The translations under genes and the position numbers were made by a program. Shown here one piece after another: positions 36,398-43,795 of a stretch of DNA of 64,000 bases. Each line of letters starts with the position of its first letter. Within the stretch, counting starts at the first letter, position 1. The notes beneath the pieces were generated by a model. That model saw only the letters and a program-made list of their open reading frames with translations. It did not search any database and had not been told where the DNA came from. Source of the DNA: Verrucomicrobiota bacterium (GTDB lineage Bacteria > Verrucomicrobiota > Verrucomicrobiia > Limisphaerales > JAHDYP01); the NCBI GenBank assembly GCA_023383055.1, contig JAHDYP010000003.1, forward strand, positions 43,255 through 107,254, in the 5' to 3' direction.

Positions 36398-37228
36398 ATG
36401 GCGAGCGAGCCCGAGGACAATCGTCCCCTCGAAGCGGACGAGGAGGGCGGCCCGGTCAAGACCTTCCTGGAACACTTGGAAGACCTGCGGTGGGTCTTCA
36501 TCAAGTGCGGTTCCGCGCTGGTATTGGCCTTGGTGATCTGTCTGGCGGCGGCGCCGCAGTTGGTGGGATTCCTGCAGTGGCCGTTGCTCAACGTCAATGC
36601 GGGGCTTCCTGAGAAGAACCAGATTCAGATCCTGTTTCTGGGGCCGCTGGGCGGGGTCATGTCCAGCATGAAGATCGCCCTGTATGGGGGCATCTGTCTT
36701 TCCCTGCCGTTCATACTTTACTTCGTGGGCGAGTTTGTGATGCCGGCCTTGAAGCGGCACGAGAAGAAATTCTTCCTCCGGGCATTCATTGTGGGCGGCG
36801 GGTTGTTCATGCTCGGCTTGATGATCTGCTATTTCTGGGTGATGGAGATTTCACTGCGAGGCATGGCGGCCTACAACAAATGGCTGGGCCTGCCGGCGGA
36901 TGTCTGGCGAGCCGAGGAATATTTCCAGTTTGTCACCGTGTTCATGCTGGGGATGGGGATCTGTTTTGAGCTGCCGATTCTGGTGCTGGGTCTGGTGAAG
37001 CTGGGCCTGGTGGAATACCGCACCCTGAGCAAGAGCCGGCCTTACTTTTTCATAGGCATCTTCGGCACGATCGCGTTCATCACTCCCGATTTCATCAGCA
37101 CTTTTTTCCTGGTCATACCGGTCCTGATATTACTCGAGATTTGCATCTGGATCGCCTGGTATTGGGAACGGCAGCGACGGGCCGCGGAAAGCGCCGCCGC
37201 CGCCAGCGGTTCTCAGGAAACCCGATGA
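36398..37228 (+). CDS. tatC: Sec-independent protein translocase TatC
   Basis: 276-aa polytopic protein with about six helices; the N-terminal FLEHLEDLRWVFIKC contains the conserved Glu/Asp-Leu-Arg motif that binds twin-arginine signals, and PFILYFVGEFVMPALKRHEKK and the Pro-rich loop GTIAFITPDFIST are family signatures. Together with the two TatA-like proteins it forms a complete translocase able to export the RR-signal protein at 1105-2397. Downstream of tol-pal on the same strand. Confidence 0.93.
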   Translation: MASEPEDNRPLEADEEGGPVKTFLEHLEDLRWVFIKCGSALVLALVICLAAAPQLVGFLQWPLLNVNAGLPEKNQIQILFLGPLGGVMSSMKIALYGGICLSLPFILYFVGEFVMPALKRHEKKFFLRAFIVGGGLFMLGLMICYFWVMEISLRGMAAYNKWLGLPADVWRAEEYFQFVTVFMLGMGICFELPILVLGLVKLGLVEYRTLSKSRPYFFIGIFGTIAFITPDFISTFFLVIPVLILLEICIWIAWYWERQRRAAESAAAASGSQETR

Positions 37229-37281
37229 TTCGGGCGAAAACTCACTTTACAACCTGGCCGGTGTCGCTAACCTAACCGCAA

Positions 37282-37737
37282 ATGCAACAGCCAATGATGC
37301 ACCTTTCTTTTGCCAAGACTCTCCTCGCTGCCGCCATCCTGGTGACGGCCGTCGGATGCGCCAAAACCGAGGCGAAACTCGGGCGTGGCATGCGCAACGT
37401 GACCGAGGTGGTGCGCTGGGGTGAGATGCAGCGTTCCATCGAACAAACCGCGCTGTTCGATTCGCCGGACATGGCCTACACGACCGGTGTGATTCGCGGT
37501 TTCAACAAGACCATGGCCCGAACCGGCATCGGCATCTACGAAGTGGTGACCGCTCCGTTTCCGCCTTACGATCCGGTGTTCACCCACTACCTGCCGGAGC
37601 ATCCGGTGGGTCCCGACAGTTCGCGCGGTCAGATGCTGGCCGATCCCATGGTGGGCCCGGATACCTACCTCGGCTTCAGCGGCGGTGATATCGCGCCGCT
37701 GATCCCGGGCAGCCGCTTCCGCATCTTCGATTTCTAG
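37282..37737 (+). CDS. Exosortase system-associated protein, TIGR04073-like, probable lipoprotein
   Basis: 151 aa. A signal peptide ends at a Gly-Cys (LLAAAILVTAVGCAKTE), suggesting lipidation. The mature protein contains KLGRGMRNVTEVVRWGEMQ, GVIRGFNKTMARTGIGIYEVV and TAPFPPYDPVF, the sequence pattern I associate with the TIGR04073 family found in genomes that also encode exosortases. Function is unknown. It lies 53 bases after tatC and ends at a strong terminator. The presence of an exosortase at 3.9 kb is consistent with the family's phyletic link. Confidence 0.75.
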   Translation: MQQPMMHLSFAKTLLAAAILVTAVGCAKTEAKLGRGMRNVTEVVRWGEMQRSIEQTALFDSPDMAYTTGVIRGFNKTMARTGIGIYEVVTAPFPPYDPVFTHYLPEHPVGPDSSRGQMLADPMVGPDTYLGFSGGDIAPLIPGSRFRIFDF

Positions 37738-37753
37738 AATTCTCCCTCCCAAC

Positions 37754-37783
37754 GGCGCCAACAGTCACTGTTGGCGCCTTTTT
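37754..37783 (+). terminator. Strong intrinsic terminator after the TIGR04073-like gene
   Basis: GGCGCCAACAG-TCA-CTGTTGGCGCC, a perfect 11-bp stem with a 3-base loop, followed by TTTTT. It ends 3 bases before the GTG start of ispE, an unusually close arrangement. Confidence 0.92.
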
Positions 37784-37786
37784 GTT

Positions 37787-38662
37787 GTGCGCCGCCAACA
37801 ACGTCTCTCGCCCTGCAAGATCAATCTCCTGCTGAACATCCTCGGACGCAGGCCGGACGGTTTTCATGAGCTCGAGACGGTGCTTCAGCCGGTGCCGATC
37901 CATGACGAACTCCAGTTCGAGCGCGCCGAGCGCGGTCTCGAACTGACCTGCAACGATCCCCGCCTGCCGGTCGACGGGCGGAATCTGGTGCATCGCGCGG
38001 CCTCGGCATTCCTCTCGGAAGCCAGGCTGGGGGAGGGCGTCCGGATTCATCTTGAAAAGCGCATCCCCATGGAGGCGGGGTTGGGCGGGGGGAGCGGTAA
38101 CGCCGCCAGCACCTTGTTGGGATTGAACGAACTGTGGGGTCACCCGCTGGAGTTCCATCAACTTCAGCGATTGGCCGCCTCATTGGGTTCGGATGTGGTC
38201 TTCTTCCTGGAGGATCGGCCCGCCCTGGCGCTCGGCCGCGGGGAGTCGGTTGAGTGGCAGGATCCCTTCGCTCTTTTGAGTGGATGCGGCTTGTTGCTGG
38301 TCCATCCCGGCTTTGGTGTGTCGACACCGTGGGCTTATCGTGAGTTGGCACGATTTCCGAAGGCGCTGGAGGGAGACCCGGGACGCGGGCGGAAATTGAT
38401 GGCAAGCCTCCGCGGGAACGAATGGTCCGCCGTGGTCGGCCAATTCTACAATTCTCTGGAGGCGCCGGTGCTTGAGAAGTATCCGTTGCTGGGGTTGTAC
38501 CAGGAGCATCTCCGGGCCCAGGGAGCGTTGGTGGCCATGATGTCCGGGAGCGGATCGACCACGTTTGCGTTGTCAGCCAGCCAGCGGGAGGCGGAGCGGT
38601 TGCGGGAAAGTCTGCTCGTCAAATTCGGCGCAAGTTGCTGGACGGCGGTGGTGAGCCTTTAA
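37787..38662 (+). CDS. ispE: 4-diphosphocytidyl-2-C-methyl-D-erythritol kinase
   Basis: 291-aa GHMP kinase of the non-mevalonate isoprenoid pathway; phosphorylates CDP-methylerythritol. N-terminal PCKINLLLNILGRRPDGFHE includes the catalytic Lys region, the ATP loop is PMEAGLGGGSGNAASTL, and MMSGSGSTTFAL is the third GHMP motif. The start must be the GTG at 37787, the only start codon ahead of the conserved N-terminus, placed 3 bases after a terminator T run. So its transcript either comes through that terminator or the start is essentially leaderless. Confidence 0.92.
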   Translation: MRRQQRLSPCKINLLLNILGRRPDGFHELETVLQPVPIHDELQFERAERGLELTCNDPRLPVDGRNLVHRAASAFLSEARLGEGVRIHLEKRIPMEAGLGGGSGNAASTLLGLNELWGHPLEFHQLQRLAASLGSDVVFFLEDRPALALGRGESVEWQDPFALLSGCGLLLVHPGFGVSTPWAYRELARFPKALEGDPGRGRKLMASLRGNEWSAVVGQFYNSLEAPVLEKYPLLGLYQEHLRAQGALVAMMSGSGSTTFALSASQREAERLRESLLVKFGASCWTAVVSL

Positions 38663-38774
38663 TTAACCTGCAGGTTGCCACGGCGGCGTTGGGGTGTTCG
38701 CGTGAAACACCACGGCCGCATCCGTGTTCCGCCCGCATTCACTGCGCGGCAAGCGGGTGCATCCCCGCGGTGTT

Positions 38775-39803
38775 TCAGAACCGGACGGCTTCGACGCCTT
38801 CGAACGTGATTTTCACCGGCTTGATCAAGCCCTGTTCATCGAATTCCATGCGGTCGATGCAGACTACGCGGTGATTGCCATCGGTCTCGCCGAGCGGACG
38901 TCGATGATAGACGATGTAATAGGCGTCTTTGCCGGGAAGTTGGATGACCGAATGATGCCCCGCCCCGGTGGCCACGTTCGGGTCCTGCTGGAGTATCTTT
39001 CCAATCCGCTTGAAGGGTCCGAATGGCGAATCGGCGATCGCGTAGGCCACGGAATAGTTCGGGCCCGTCCAACCTCCTTCGGACCACATGAAGTAGTACC
39101 TGCCACCTCGGTAAAGCATGAAAGGTCCCTCGACGTATCCTTCGGGGGTGATCTCCTTGAAGAGCGTTCCGTCCGCAAAAGGTTCAAACCCCCGGAAATC
39201 ACTCCGGAGCCGCGCGATGTTGCAGTGCCGCCACCCGCCGTAGATCAGGTAGTAATGGCCATCCCGGTCGTGGAAAACAAACTGGTCGATCGGTTGCGCG
39301 CCGTTGTGAAACCGATCCACCAGGGGACCGCCCAGGTAATCCTTGAACGGGCCGGAAGGTTGGTCGGACACGGCGATTCCAATCCCGCCCCGTTCGCGAT
39401 CGCTCTGAATGTCGTTCGCCCCAAAGAAGAGATAATAGCGCCCATCCTTGCGCACGACCGCCGGGGCCCACAGGGCACGCCGCACCCAGGTGACGGCGTT
39501 GGTATCCAGGATCCGGCTATGCTTCGTCCAATGCACCAGGTCGGGCGAGGAAAAGGCATCCAGAAACACCTGCGCGTCGTAGGGCGCGGAATAGGTCGGA
39601 TAAACCCAGAACTGCTGGTCGAATACCGCCCCCTCGGGATCGGCATACCACCCCGGAAAAACGGGGTTCCCGGCCCGCGCCGGACGCTCCGCCGCCAGTG
39701 CGGGCGGCGTCAGAGTTGCCCCGCAAAGACCGATTGCCACGGTGAGTGCCATGGCGAACCCGCTTCGGTCCGGCCGACGGAGGATGGACGGCGTGGTCTG
39801 CAT
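38775..39803 (-). CDS. Glycoside hydrolase family 43-like enzyme
   Basis: 342 aa with a signal peptide (MALTVAIGLCGATLTPPALA after a basic stretch). The five-bladed propeller motifs of GH43/62 are seen: NPVFPGWYADPEG with the general-base Asp, ALWAPAVVRKDGRYYLFF, a middle Asp in GAQPIDQFVFHDRDGHYY and the general-acid Glu in TPEGYVEGPFMLYRGG. Likely substrates are arabinan or xylan side chains. Start chosen at 39803 (MQTTPSILRR); ATG 39815 or 39878 would lengthen it. Convergent with ispE across a 112-base gap with no clear gene. Confidence 0.87.
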   Translation of the reverse strand: MQTTPSILRRPDRSGFAMALTVAIGLCGATLTPPALAAERPARAGNPVFPGWYADPEGAVFDQQFWVYPTYSAPYDAQVFLDAFSSPDLVHWTKHSRILDTNAVTWVRRALWAPAVVRKDGRYYLFFGANDIQSDRERGGIGIAVSDQPSGPFKDYLGGPLVDRFHNGAQPIDQFVFHDRDGHYYLIYGGWRHCNIARLRSDFRGFEPFADGTLFKEITPEGYVEGPFMLYRGGRYYFMWSEGGWTGPNYSVAYAIADSPFGPFKRIGKILQQDPNVATGAGHHSVIQLPGKDAYYIVYHRRPLGETDGNHRVVCIDRMEFDEQGLIKPVKITFEGVEAVRF

Positions 39804-39957
39804 GCCCCTGTGCATACCACACGACTGAAGCCGGCGGCAATGTGATCCTCCACAACTCAGTTTTACCTTCACTTGCAACCGGGAGGACCTCTGCGGTAAG
39901 GTCTGCCCGGTTGCAGCCGCCTGAAAACCGCTTTCCCGCAGTCGGCGCTTGTTTCGT

Positions 39958-40031
39958 TGTCCGATGGTGTAATGGTAGCACAGAGGTCTTTGGAGCCTTT
40001 AGTCGTGGTTCGAATCCACGTCGGACAGCCA
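39958..40031 (+). tRNA. tRNA-Gln (anticodon TTG)
   Basis: Full cloverleaf: acceptor TGTCCGA/TCGGACA (7 bp), D arm GTG/CAC, anticodon stem GAGGT/GCCTT with two G-U pairs and loop CTTTGGA (anticodon TTG at 39990-39992), T arm CGTGG-TTCGAAT-CCACG, discriminator G and encoded CCA at 40029-40031. Confidence 0.95.
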
Positions 40032-40119
40032 ACCGCGATCCCCACTGCGCGTCGCGCAAGGCTCAAATCCCCTGTTGACGCTCTGGTGGCCCATTTGTAG
40101 AGTGCCGACCCGTTTGAGT

Positions 40120-40194
40120 TCCAGAGTAGCTCAATGGTAGAGCAATCGGCTGTTAACCGATGGGTTGTAGGTTCGAGCCCTACCTCTGGAGCCA
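40120..40194 (+). tRNA. tRNA-Asn (anticodon GTT)
   Basis: Acceptor TCCAGAG/CTCTGGA, D stem GCTC/GAGC, anticodon stem ATCGG/CCGAT with loop CTGTTAA (anticodon GTT at 40152-40154), T arm GTAGG-TTCGAGC-CCTAC, discriminator G, encoded CCA. Its 3' end is imperfectly duplicated at 47124-47144, marking it as an integration target. Confidence 0.96.
40174..40194 (+). repeat. Putative attL: 3' end of tRNA-Asn
   Basis: This 21-base stretch of the tRNA 3' end recurs at 47124-47144 with two mismatches, and similarity continues to ATTC/GTTC (22 of 25 bases in total). The exact shared core is CCTCTGGAGCCA. See the matching right-end entry. Confidence 0.7.
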
Positions 40195-40343
40195 ATTCAA
40201 TTCGACTCCCCGGCGCCACTCCTGGCGAGACCAGTGCCTTAACCCAACCGGCAGTCGCCAAAACTCCCGGACCGCCAGCCAACTCGCCAAACCATGAATT
40301 CGCCGATGCAACAACGCCTGTTGAATATCTGCTGAAGGCTGGT

Positions 40344-40375
40344 TTGACAATATGGCCATATTACCGTAGATATTG
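40344..40375 (+). promoter_or_regulatory. vapBC promoter with overlapping palindromic operator
   Basis: TTGACA at 40344-40349, 17-base spacer, TAGATA at 40367-40372. The spacer begins with the perfect palindrome AATATGGCCATATT (40349-40362); a wider pair CAATAT (40348) / ATATTG (40370) encloses it. Such dyads over the promoter are the normal binding site of ribbon-helix-helix antitoxins. The predicted start of transcription falls at or next to the ATG at 40381, implying a leaderless mRNA. Confidence 0.6.
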
Positions 40376-40380
40376 CCAGC

Positions 40381-40605
40381 ATGAAGACCACAATTGATTT
40401 GCCCGATGACCTGCTGCATCGAGCCAAAGTGGCTGCCGCACAGCGGAAGACCACGCTCAAAGAACTCGTGCAGACTGGCCTCGATTGGGTTCTAAGGTCT
40501 GAAGCCGAGACTGCCGACCGCTCCGCTGCTTTGGCCCGCCTGCGGAAGGGGCTTCGCCTCGGTGGCCAACCCCTGACTCGCGACCAAGCCCATGAACGCC
40601 AGTAA
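40381..40605 (+). CDS. vapB: VapB-type antitoxin (ribbon-helix-helix)
   Basis: 74 aa. MKTTIDLPDDLLHRAKVAAA is the classical ribbon-helix-helix N-terminus (beta strand then helix) of VapB/type II antitoxins, followed by KTTLKELVQTGL and a C-terminal toxin-binding tail. It should bind the palindrome in its own promoter and neutralise the adjacent PIN toxin, whose start codon overlaps it by 14 bases. First gene inside the tRNA-Asn island. Confidence 0.87.
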   Translation: MKTTIDLPDDLLHRAKVAAAQRKTTLKELVQTGLDWVLRSEAETADRSAALARLRKGLRLGGQPLTRDQAHERQ

Positions 40606-41005
40606 GTTTCTCGACACCAACATCCTGCTTTACGCTTACGACCTGGATGCGCCCGCCAAACGCGCGACCGCATTGCGGTTGGTGGAGCTGGGATGGACTG
40701 CTCCCGGTGATACCGCCATCAGCGTCCAGGTGCTTCAGGAATTGCACGTGAATCTGGTCAAGCGGGGCGTTTCCCTAACCGAGGCCACCCGCACCGTGCG
40801 CGATTTCGCCGGCTGGCCGGTCGTAGACAATACCCTGGAGCTTCTGGAGTTGGCGCTGGAAGAACAGGCCCGCTGGGAGATCTCCCTGTGGGACTCGCTC
40901 ATTCTGGCCGCCGCACGTGCCTCCGGCGCTTCCGAACTGATCACCGAAGACCTCAGCCACGGCCAAAACTACGGCGGCGTGAAAGTCGTGAATCCCTTTC
41001 TCTGA
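40592..41005 (+). CDS. vapC: VapC-type PIN-domain toxin
   Basis: 137-aa PIN ribonuclease. Acidic metal-binding residues are seen in order: FLDTNILLYAYD (Asp8), VLQELHVNL (Glu), ISLWDSLILAAA (Asp) and ITEDLSHGQ (Asp), the complete VapC set. Expected to cleave tRNA or rRNA when free of VapB. The 14-base overlap with vapB indicates coupled translation. Confidence 0.9.
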   Translation: MNASKFLDTNILLYAYDLDAPAKRATALRLVELGWTAPGDTAISVQVLQELHVNLVKRGVSLTEATRTVRDFAGWPVVDNTLELLELALEEQARWEISLWDSLILAAARASGASELITEDLSHGQNYGGVKVVNPFL

Positions 41006-41155
41006 ACGTCATGCCTGACGCCAACTCCTCCGCGCCGCCGGTACGCACATGGGTATCGGGTAGCGACGAGGACTGATGAGATCGCACCAGACAAGGTCCA
41101 ACCTGGCGCGGCAGACCAGAGCCTGACCGATACCAAGAACTGAACCGTTCATCAT

Positions 41156-42310
41156 ATGAAATCAATCCAGAGCATTCACTCCCTAAAGGCCGGTGTCATT
41201 GGCACCGGTTTCATCGGGCCGGTCCATGTCGAGGCACTGCGCCGCCTGGGGGTGACCGTGACCGCCATCTGCGATGTGGCCGACCTGGGCGCCAAGGCCG
41301 CGGCCCGGCTGGCCATCCCGCATGCGTTCGCCGATTACCGCGATCTCCTGACAAGCCCGGAGGTGGACGTGGTCCACATCACCACGCCCAATCGATTCCA
41401 TTGCGAGATGTCGCTGGCCGCGCTGCGGGCGGGTAAACATGTCGTCTGCGAAAAGCCGCTGGCCATGAACACGCGCGAAACGGCGCGGATTGTCGCGGCG
41501 ACGCGAGCCGCCAAACGCGTGTTCGCCGTCAACTACAACGTCCGGTTCTACCCGGCGGTGCTTGCGCTGCGGCGACTGGTCGAGCACGGCGACCTGGGCG
41601 ACATCATTCACGTCAACGGCTCGTATATGCAGGATTGGCTGTTCAAGGGGACGGATTACAACTGGCGGTTGCTCCCGAAGGAGGGCGGCAAGCTGCGCGC
41701 GGTGGCGGACATCGGCACGCATTGGATGGACACCGTGTCGTTCATCCTCGGCGCGGGGATCCAGTCCGTGCTGGCTGACCTGGCAACGTGGCATAAAACG
41801 CGGCAACGCCCGCTGGGCGAGGTGCAGACCTTTGCCAAGGCGGACGCGAAGATGAAATACGCCACCTACCGGGTCCAGACCGACGATTTCGCCAGCGTGC
41901 TGTTGCGCTTCGCGAACGGCGCGCGCGGCAATCTGGGCGTCTCGCAGGTCGCGGCGGGCCGCAAGAACTGCATCCGCATCGAGATCTATGGGTCGAAGAA
42001 ATCAGCCTGGTGGTGCTCGGAGGAACCGGAGACGCTCCACTTCGGCAACCGGGATGGCGCCAACGAGTCCGCGGTGCGCGCCACCCCCGCGTTCGGCGAC
42101 GGCGCGGCGGGCCTCATGGATTATCCGCCCGGGCACGTGGAAGGTTTTCCCGACACGTTCAAGATGAACTTCCGCAACATCTACACGGCCATTGCCGGTG
42201 GTCCCGGCGAGCGCCTGTTTGCCAGTGCGAACGACGGCCACCAGGAAGTCGCCGTTTGCGAGGCCATCTTAAAGAGCAACCAAGCCCGGAAATGGGTCAG
42301 CGTTCTATGA
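41156..42310 (+). CDS. Gfo/Idh/MocA family oxidoreductase (cytoplasmic)
   Basis: 384 aa without an export signal. N-terminal NAD-binding LKAGVIGTGFIGPVHVEAL, then HITTPNRFHCEMSLAALRAG, CEKPLAMNTRE (active-site Lys) and the second domain with GTHWMDTVSFILGAG. The family acts on sugars, inositols and related polyols. Its stop overlaps the start of deoC (ATGA), so the two are translated together, which suggests an aldolase-linked catabolic route for a sugar. Lies within the tRNA-Asn island. Confidence 0.9.
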   Translation: MKSIQSIHSLKAGVIGTGFIGPVHVEALRRLGVTVTAICDVADLGAKAAARLAIPHAFADYRDLLTSPEVDVVHITTPNRFHCEMSLAALRAGKHVVCEKPLAMNTRETARIVAATRAAKRVFAVNYNVRFYPAVLALRRLVEHGDLGDIIHVNGSYMQDWLFKGTDYNWRLLPKEGGKLRAVADIGTHWMDTVSFILGAGIQSVLADLATWHKTRQRPLGEVQTFAKADAKMKYATYRVQTDDFASVLLRFANGARGNLGVSQVAAGRKNCIRIEIYGSKKSAWWCSEEPETLHFGNRDGANESAVRATPAFGDGAAGLMDYPPGHVEGFPDTFKMNFRNIYTAIAGGPGERLFASANDGHQEVAVCEAILKSNQARKWVSVL

Positions 42311-43101
42311 AATACACCTACGAGCAACTCGCCAAGATGATCGATCACTCGCTGCTGCACCCGACGATGACGGACCAGGAGTTGGAGGATGGCTGCCGGC
42401 TGGCCGCGAAATACGGTGTCGCCTCCGTCTGCATCAAACCCTACGCCGTCAAACGCGCCGCCGAACTCCTCAAGGGCACCGGCGTGTTCGTCGGCGCCGT
42501 CATCGGCTTTCCGCACGGTAACTCCCGCACCGAATCCAAGCGTTACGAGACCGAACTGGCCTGCCGCGACGGCGCGGTCGAGATCGACATGGTCATCAAC
42601 CTCGGCAAGGCTCTCAGCGGCGACTGGGATTACGTCGAGCGCGACGTGCAGGCCGTCTGCGACGAAGCCCACGGGCGCGGCGCGAAGGTGAAGGTCATCT
42701 TCGAGAACGATTATCTGACCAAGGGCGGCGCCGGTCTGAGCGGTGACGACTTCAAGAAAAGGCTCTGCCAGCTCTGCGAGCGCGCCGGCGCCGATTGGGT
42801 GAAAACCTCGAGCGGCTACGGCTTCGTGAAACAGGCCGACGGCAGCTACAATTACAAGGGTGCCACCGAGCACGACCTGGCTCTCATGCGGGCGAGCGTG
42901 TCACCCAAGGTGCAGGTGAAGGCCGCCGGCGGCGTGCGCGATCTCGATGGCCTCATCCAAGTCCGCGACCTCGGCGGTTCCCGCTGCGGCGCCACCGCCA
43001 CCGCCGCCATGCTCGATGAATACCGGCGTCGTGAAGCGGCCGAGAAAGCGGGCACCCATACGGAAACGTCTTCCCCGGTCCTCGGTGCGGGGGGTTACTG
43101 A
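42307..43101 (+). CDS. deoC: Deoxyribose-phosphate aldolase
   Basis: 264-aa class I aldolase that splits 2-deoxyribose-5-phosphate to glyceraldehyde-3-phosphate and acetaldehyde. Visible active-site features are EIDMVINLGKAL (Asp), the Schiff-base Lys in ADWVKTSSGYGF and the assisting Lys in VQVKAAGGVRD. ATG 42307 overlaps the upstream stop as ATGA and fits the family start (MKYTYEQLAKMIDHSLLHP); longer in-frame extensions read into the previous gene. Given the neighbour, the real substrate may be another deoxy-sugar phosphate. Confidence 0.92.
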   Translation: MKYTYEQLAKMIDHSLLHPTMTDQELEDGCRLAAKYGVASVCIKPYAVKRAAELLKGTGVFVGAVIGFPHGNSRTESKRYETELACRDGAVEIDMVINLGKALSGDWDYVERDVQAVCDEAHGRGAKVKVIFENDYLTKGGAGLSGDDFKKRLCQLCERAGADWVKTSSGYGFVKQADGSYNYKGATEHDLALMRASVSPKVQVKAAGGVRDLDGLIQVRDLGGSRCGATATAAMLDEYRRREAAEKAGTHTETSSPVLGAGGY

Positions 43102-43149
43102 GCAAGACCCAGGTGGGCCTCCTCCCGGCGCCTTCACCGGGCAACGGGC

Positions 43150-43170
43150 TTGACGGTTATAACAGCCGTG
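43150..43170 (+). promoter_or_regulatory. Possible promoter/operator of the AbrB-Doc pair
   Basis: TTGACG (43150-43155) overlaps the perfect 8-base palindrome GTTATAAC (43156-43163), and ACGG/CCGT arms (43153, 43165) flank it. No good -10 is seen at the right spacing. The start codon is at 43185. A candidate antitoxin-binding site. Confidence 0.35.
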
Positions 43171-43184
43171 ATTACGCTCGCGGC

Positions 43185-43412
43185 ATGACGATCGAACTCA
43201 AGGTGCGCAGAGTCGGCAATTCGCTGGGTGTCGTCCTGCCGAAGGAAGTGCTGGCCCATCTGAAAGTTGAGGAGGGCGATACGATGACGTTGACGGAAGC
43301 CCAGGATGGCGTGCGCCTGACCGCCAGCAATCCGGAGTTCGCCAAGTCGATGGCGGTGTTCGAGTCGCTGAACCGCCGCTACCGCAACGCGCTGCGCGAA
43401 CTGGCGAAATGA
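43185..43412 (+). CDS. AbrB/MazE-type antitoxin
   Basis: 75 aa. MTIELKVRRVGNSLGVVLPK and EVLAHLKVEEGDTMTLT are the swapped-hairpin AbrB/SpoVT fold; the C-terminal ~25 residues (FAKSMAVFESLNRRYRNAL) form the toxin-binding helix. ATG 43185 matches the fold's start. Its stop overlaps the toxin start (ATGA). Doc toxins are classically paired with Phd, so this is the AbrB-paired variant. Confidence 0.85.
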   Translation: MTIELKVRRVGNSLGVVLPKEVLAHLKVEEGDTMTLTEAQDGVRLTASNPEFAKSMAVFESLNRRYRNALRELAK

Positions 43413-43795
43413 AGGAGCCCCGCTGGTTCACGCGGGAGGAGTGTCTCGCGCTGCACGACATGATGCTGTCGCAGTACGGCGGCATCGCCGGCACGCGTGA
43501 CCAGAACATGCTGGAGTCCGCGCTGGCCCGTCCTCAACAACTGTTTCATTACGGTAAGCCAAAGATGGCGGATCTGGCGGCGGCGTATGCCGCGGGCATC
43601 GTGAAGAATCATCCGTTTCTCGATGGTAACAAGCGGACGGGTTTCATGCTCGGCGCGGGCTTTCTCGAACGCAACGGGTTCGAGTTTCATGCGACGGAGG
43701 CGGAGGCAGTCGTGCGGACACTCGCTCTGGCTGCCGGGGAGATGACGGAGGCGGCTTACGCGGAGTGGCTCAAAGCGAACTCCCAGCGAGCATGA
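43409..43795 (+). CDS. doc: Doc-type death-on-curing (Fic fold) toxin
   Basis: 128 aa. The Fic/Doc motif HPFLDGNKRTGFML supplies the catalytic His and the phosphate-binding loop; Doc phosphorylates EF-Tu. The N-terminal WFTREECLALHDMMLSQYGG and RDQNMLESALARPQQ are Doc signatures. Overlaps the antitoxin upstream by 4 bases and the glycosidase downstream by 4 bases. Confidence 0.9.
   Translation: MKEPRWFTREECLALHDMMLSQYGGIAGTRDQNMLESALARPQQLFHYGKPKMADLAAAYAAGIVKNHPFLDGNKRTGFMLGAGFLERNGFEFHATEAEAVVRTLALAAGEMTEAAYAEWLKANSQRA

Noticed and set aside
40195..40343. Additional tRNA after tRNA-Asn
   Set aside because: No further cloverleaf or T-loop can be drawn; the stretch appears to be plain left-end island DNA.
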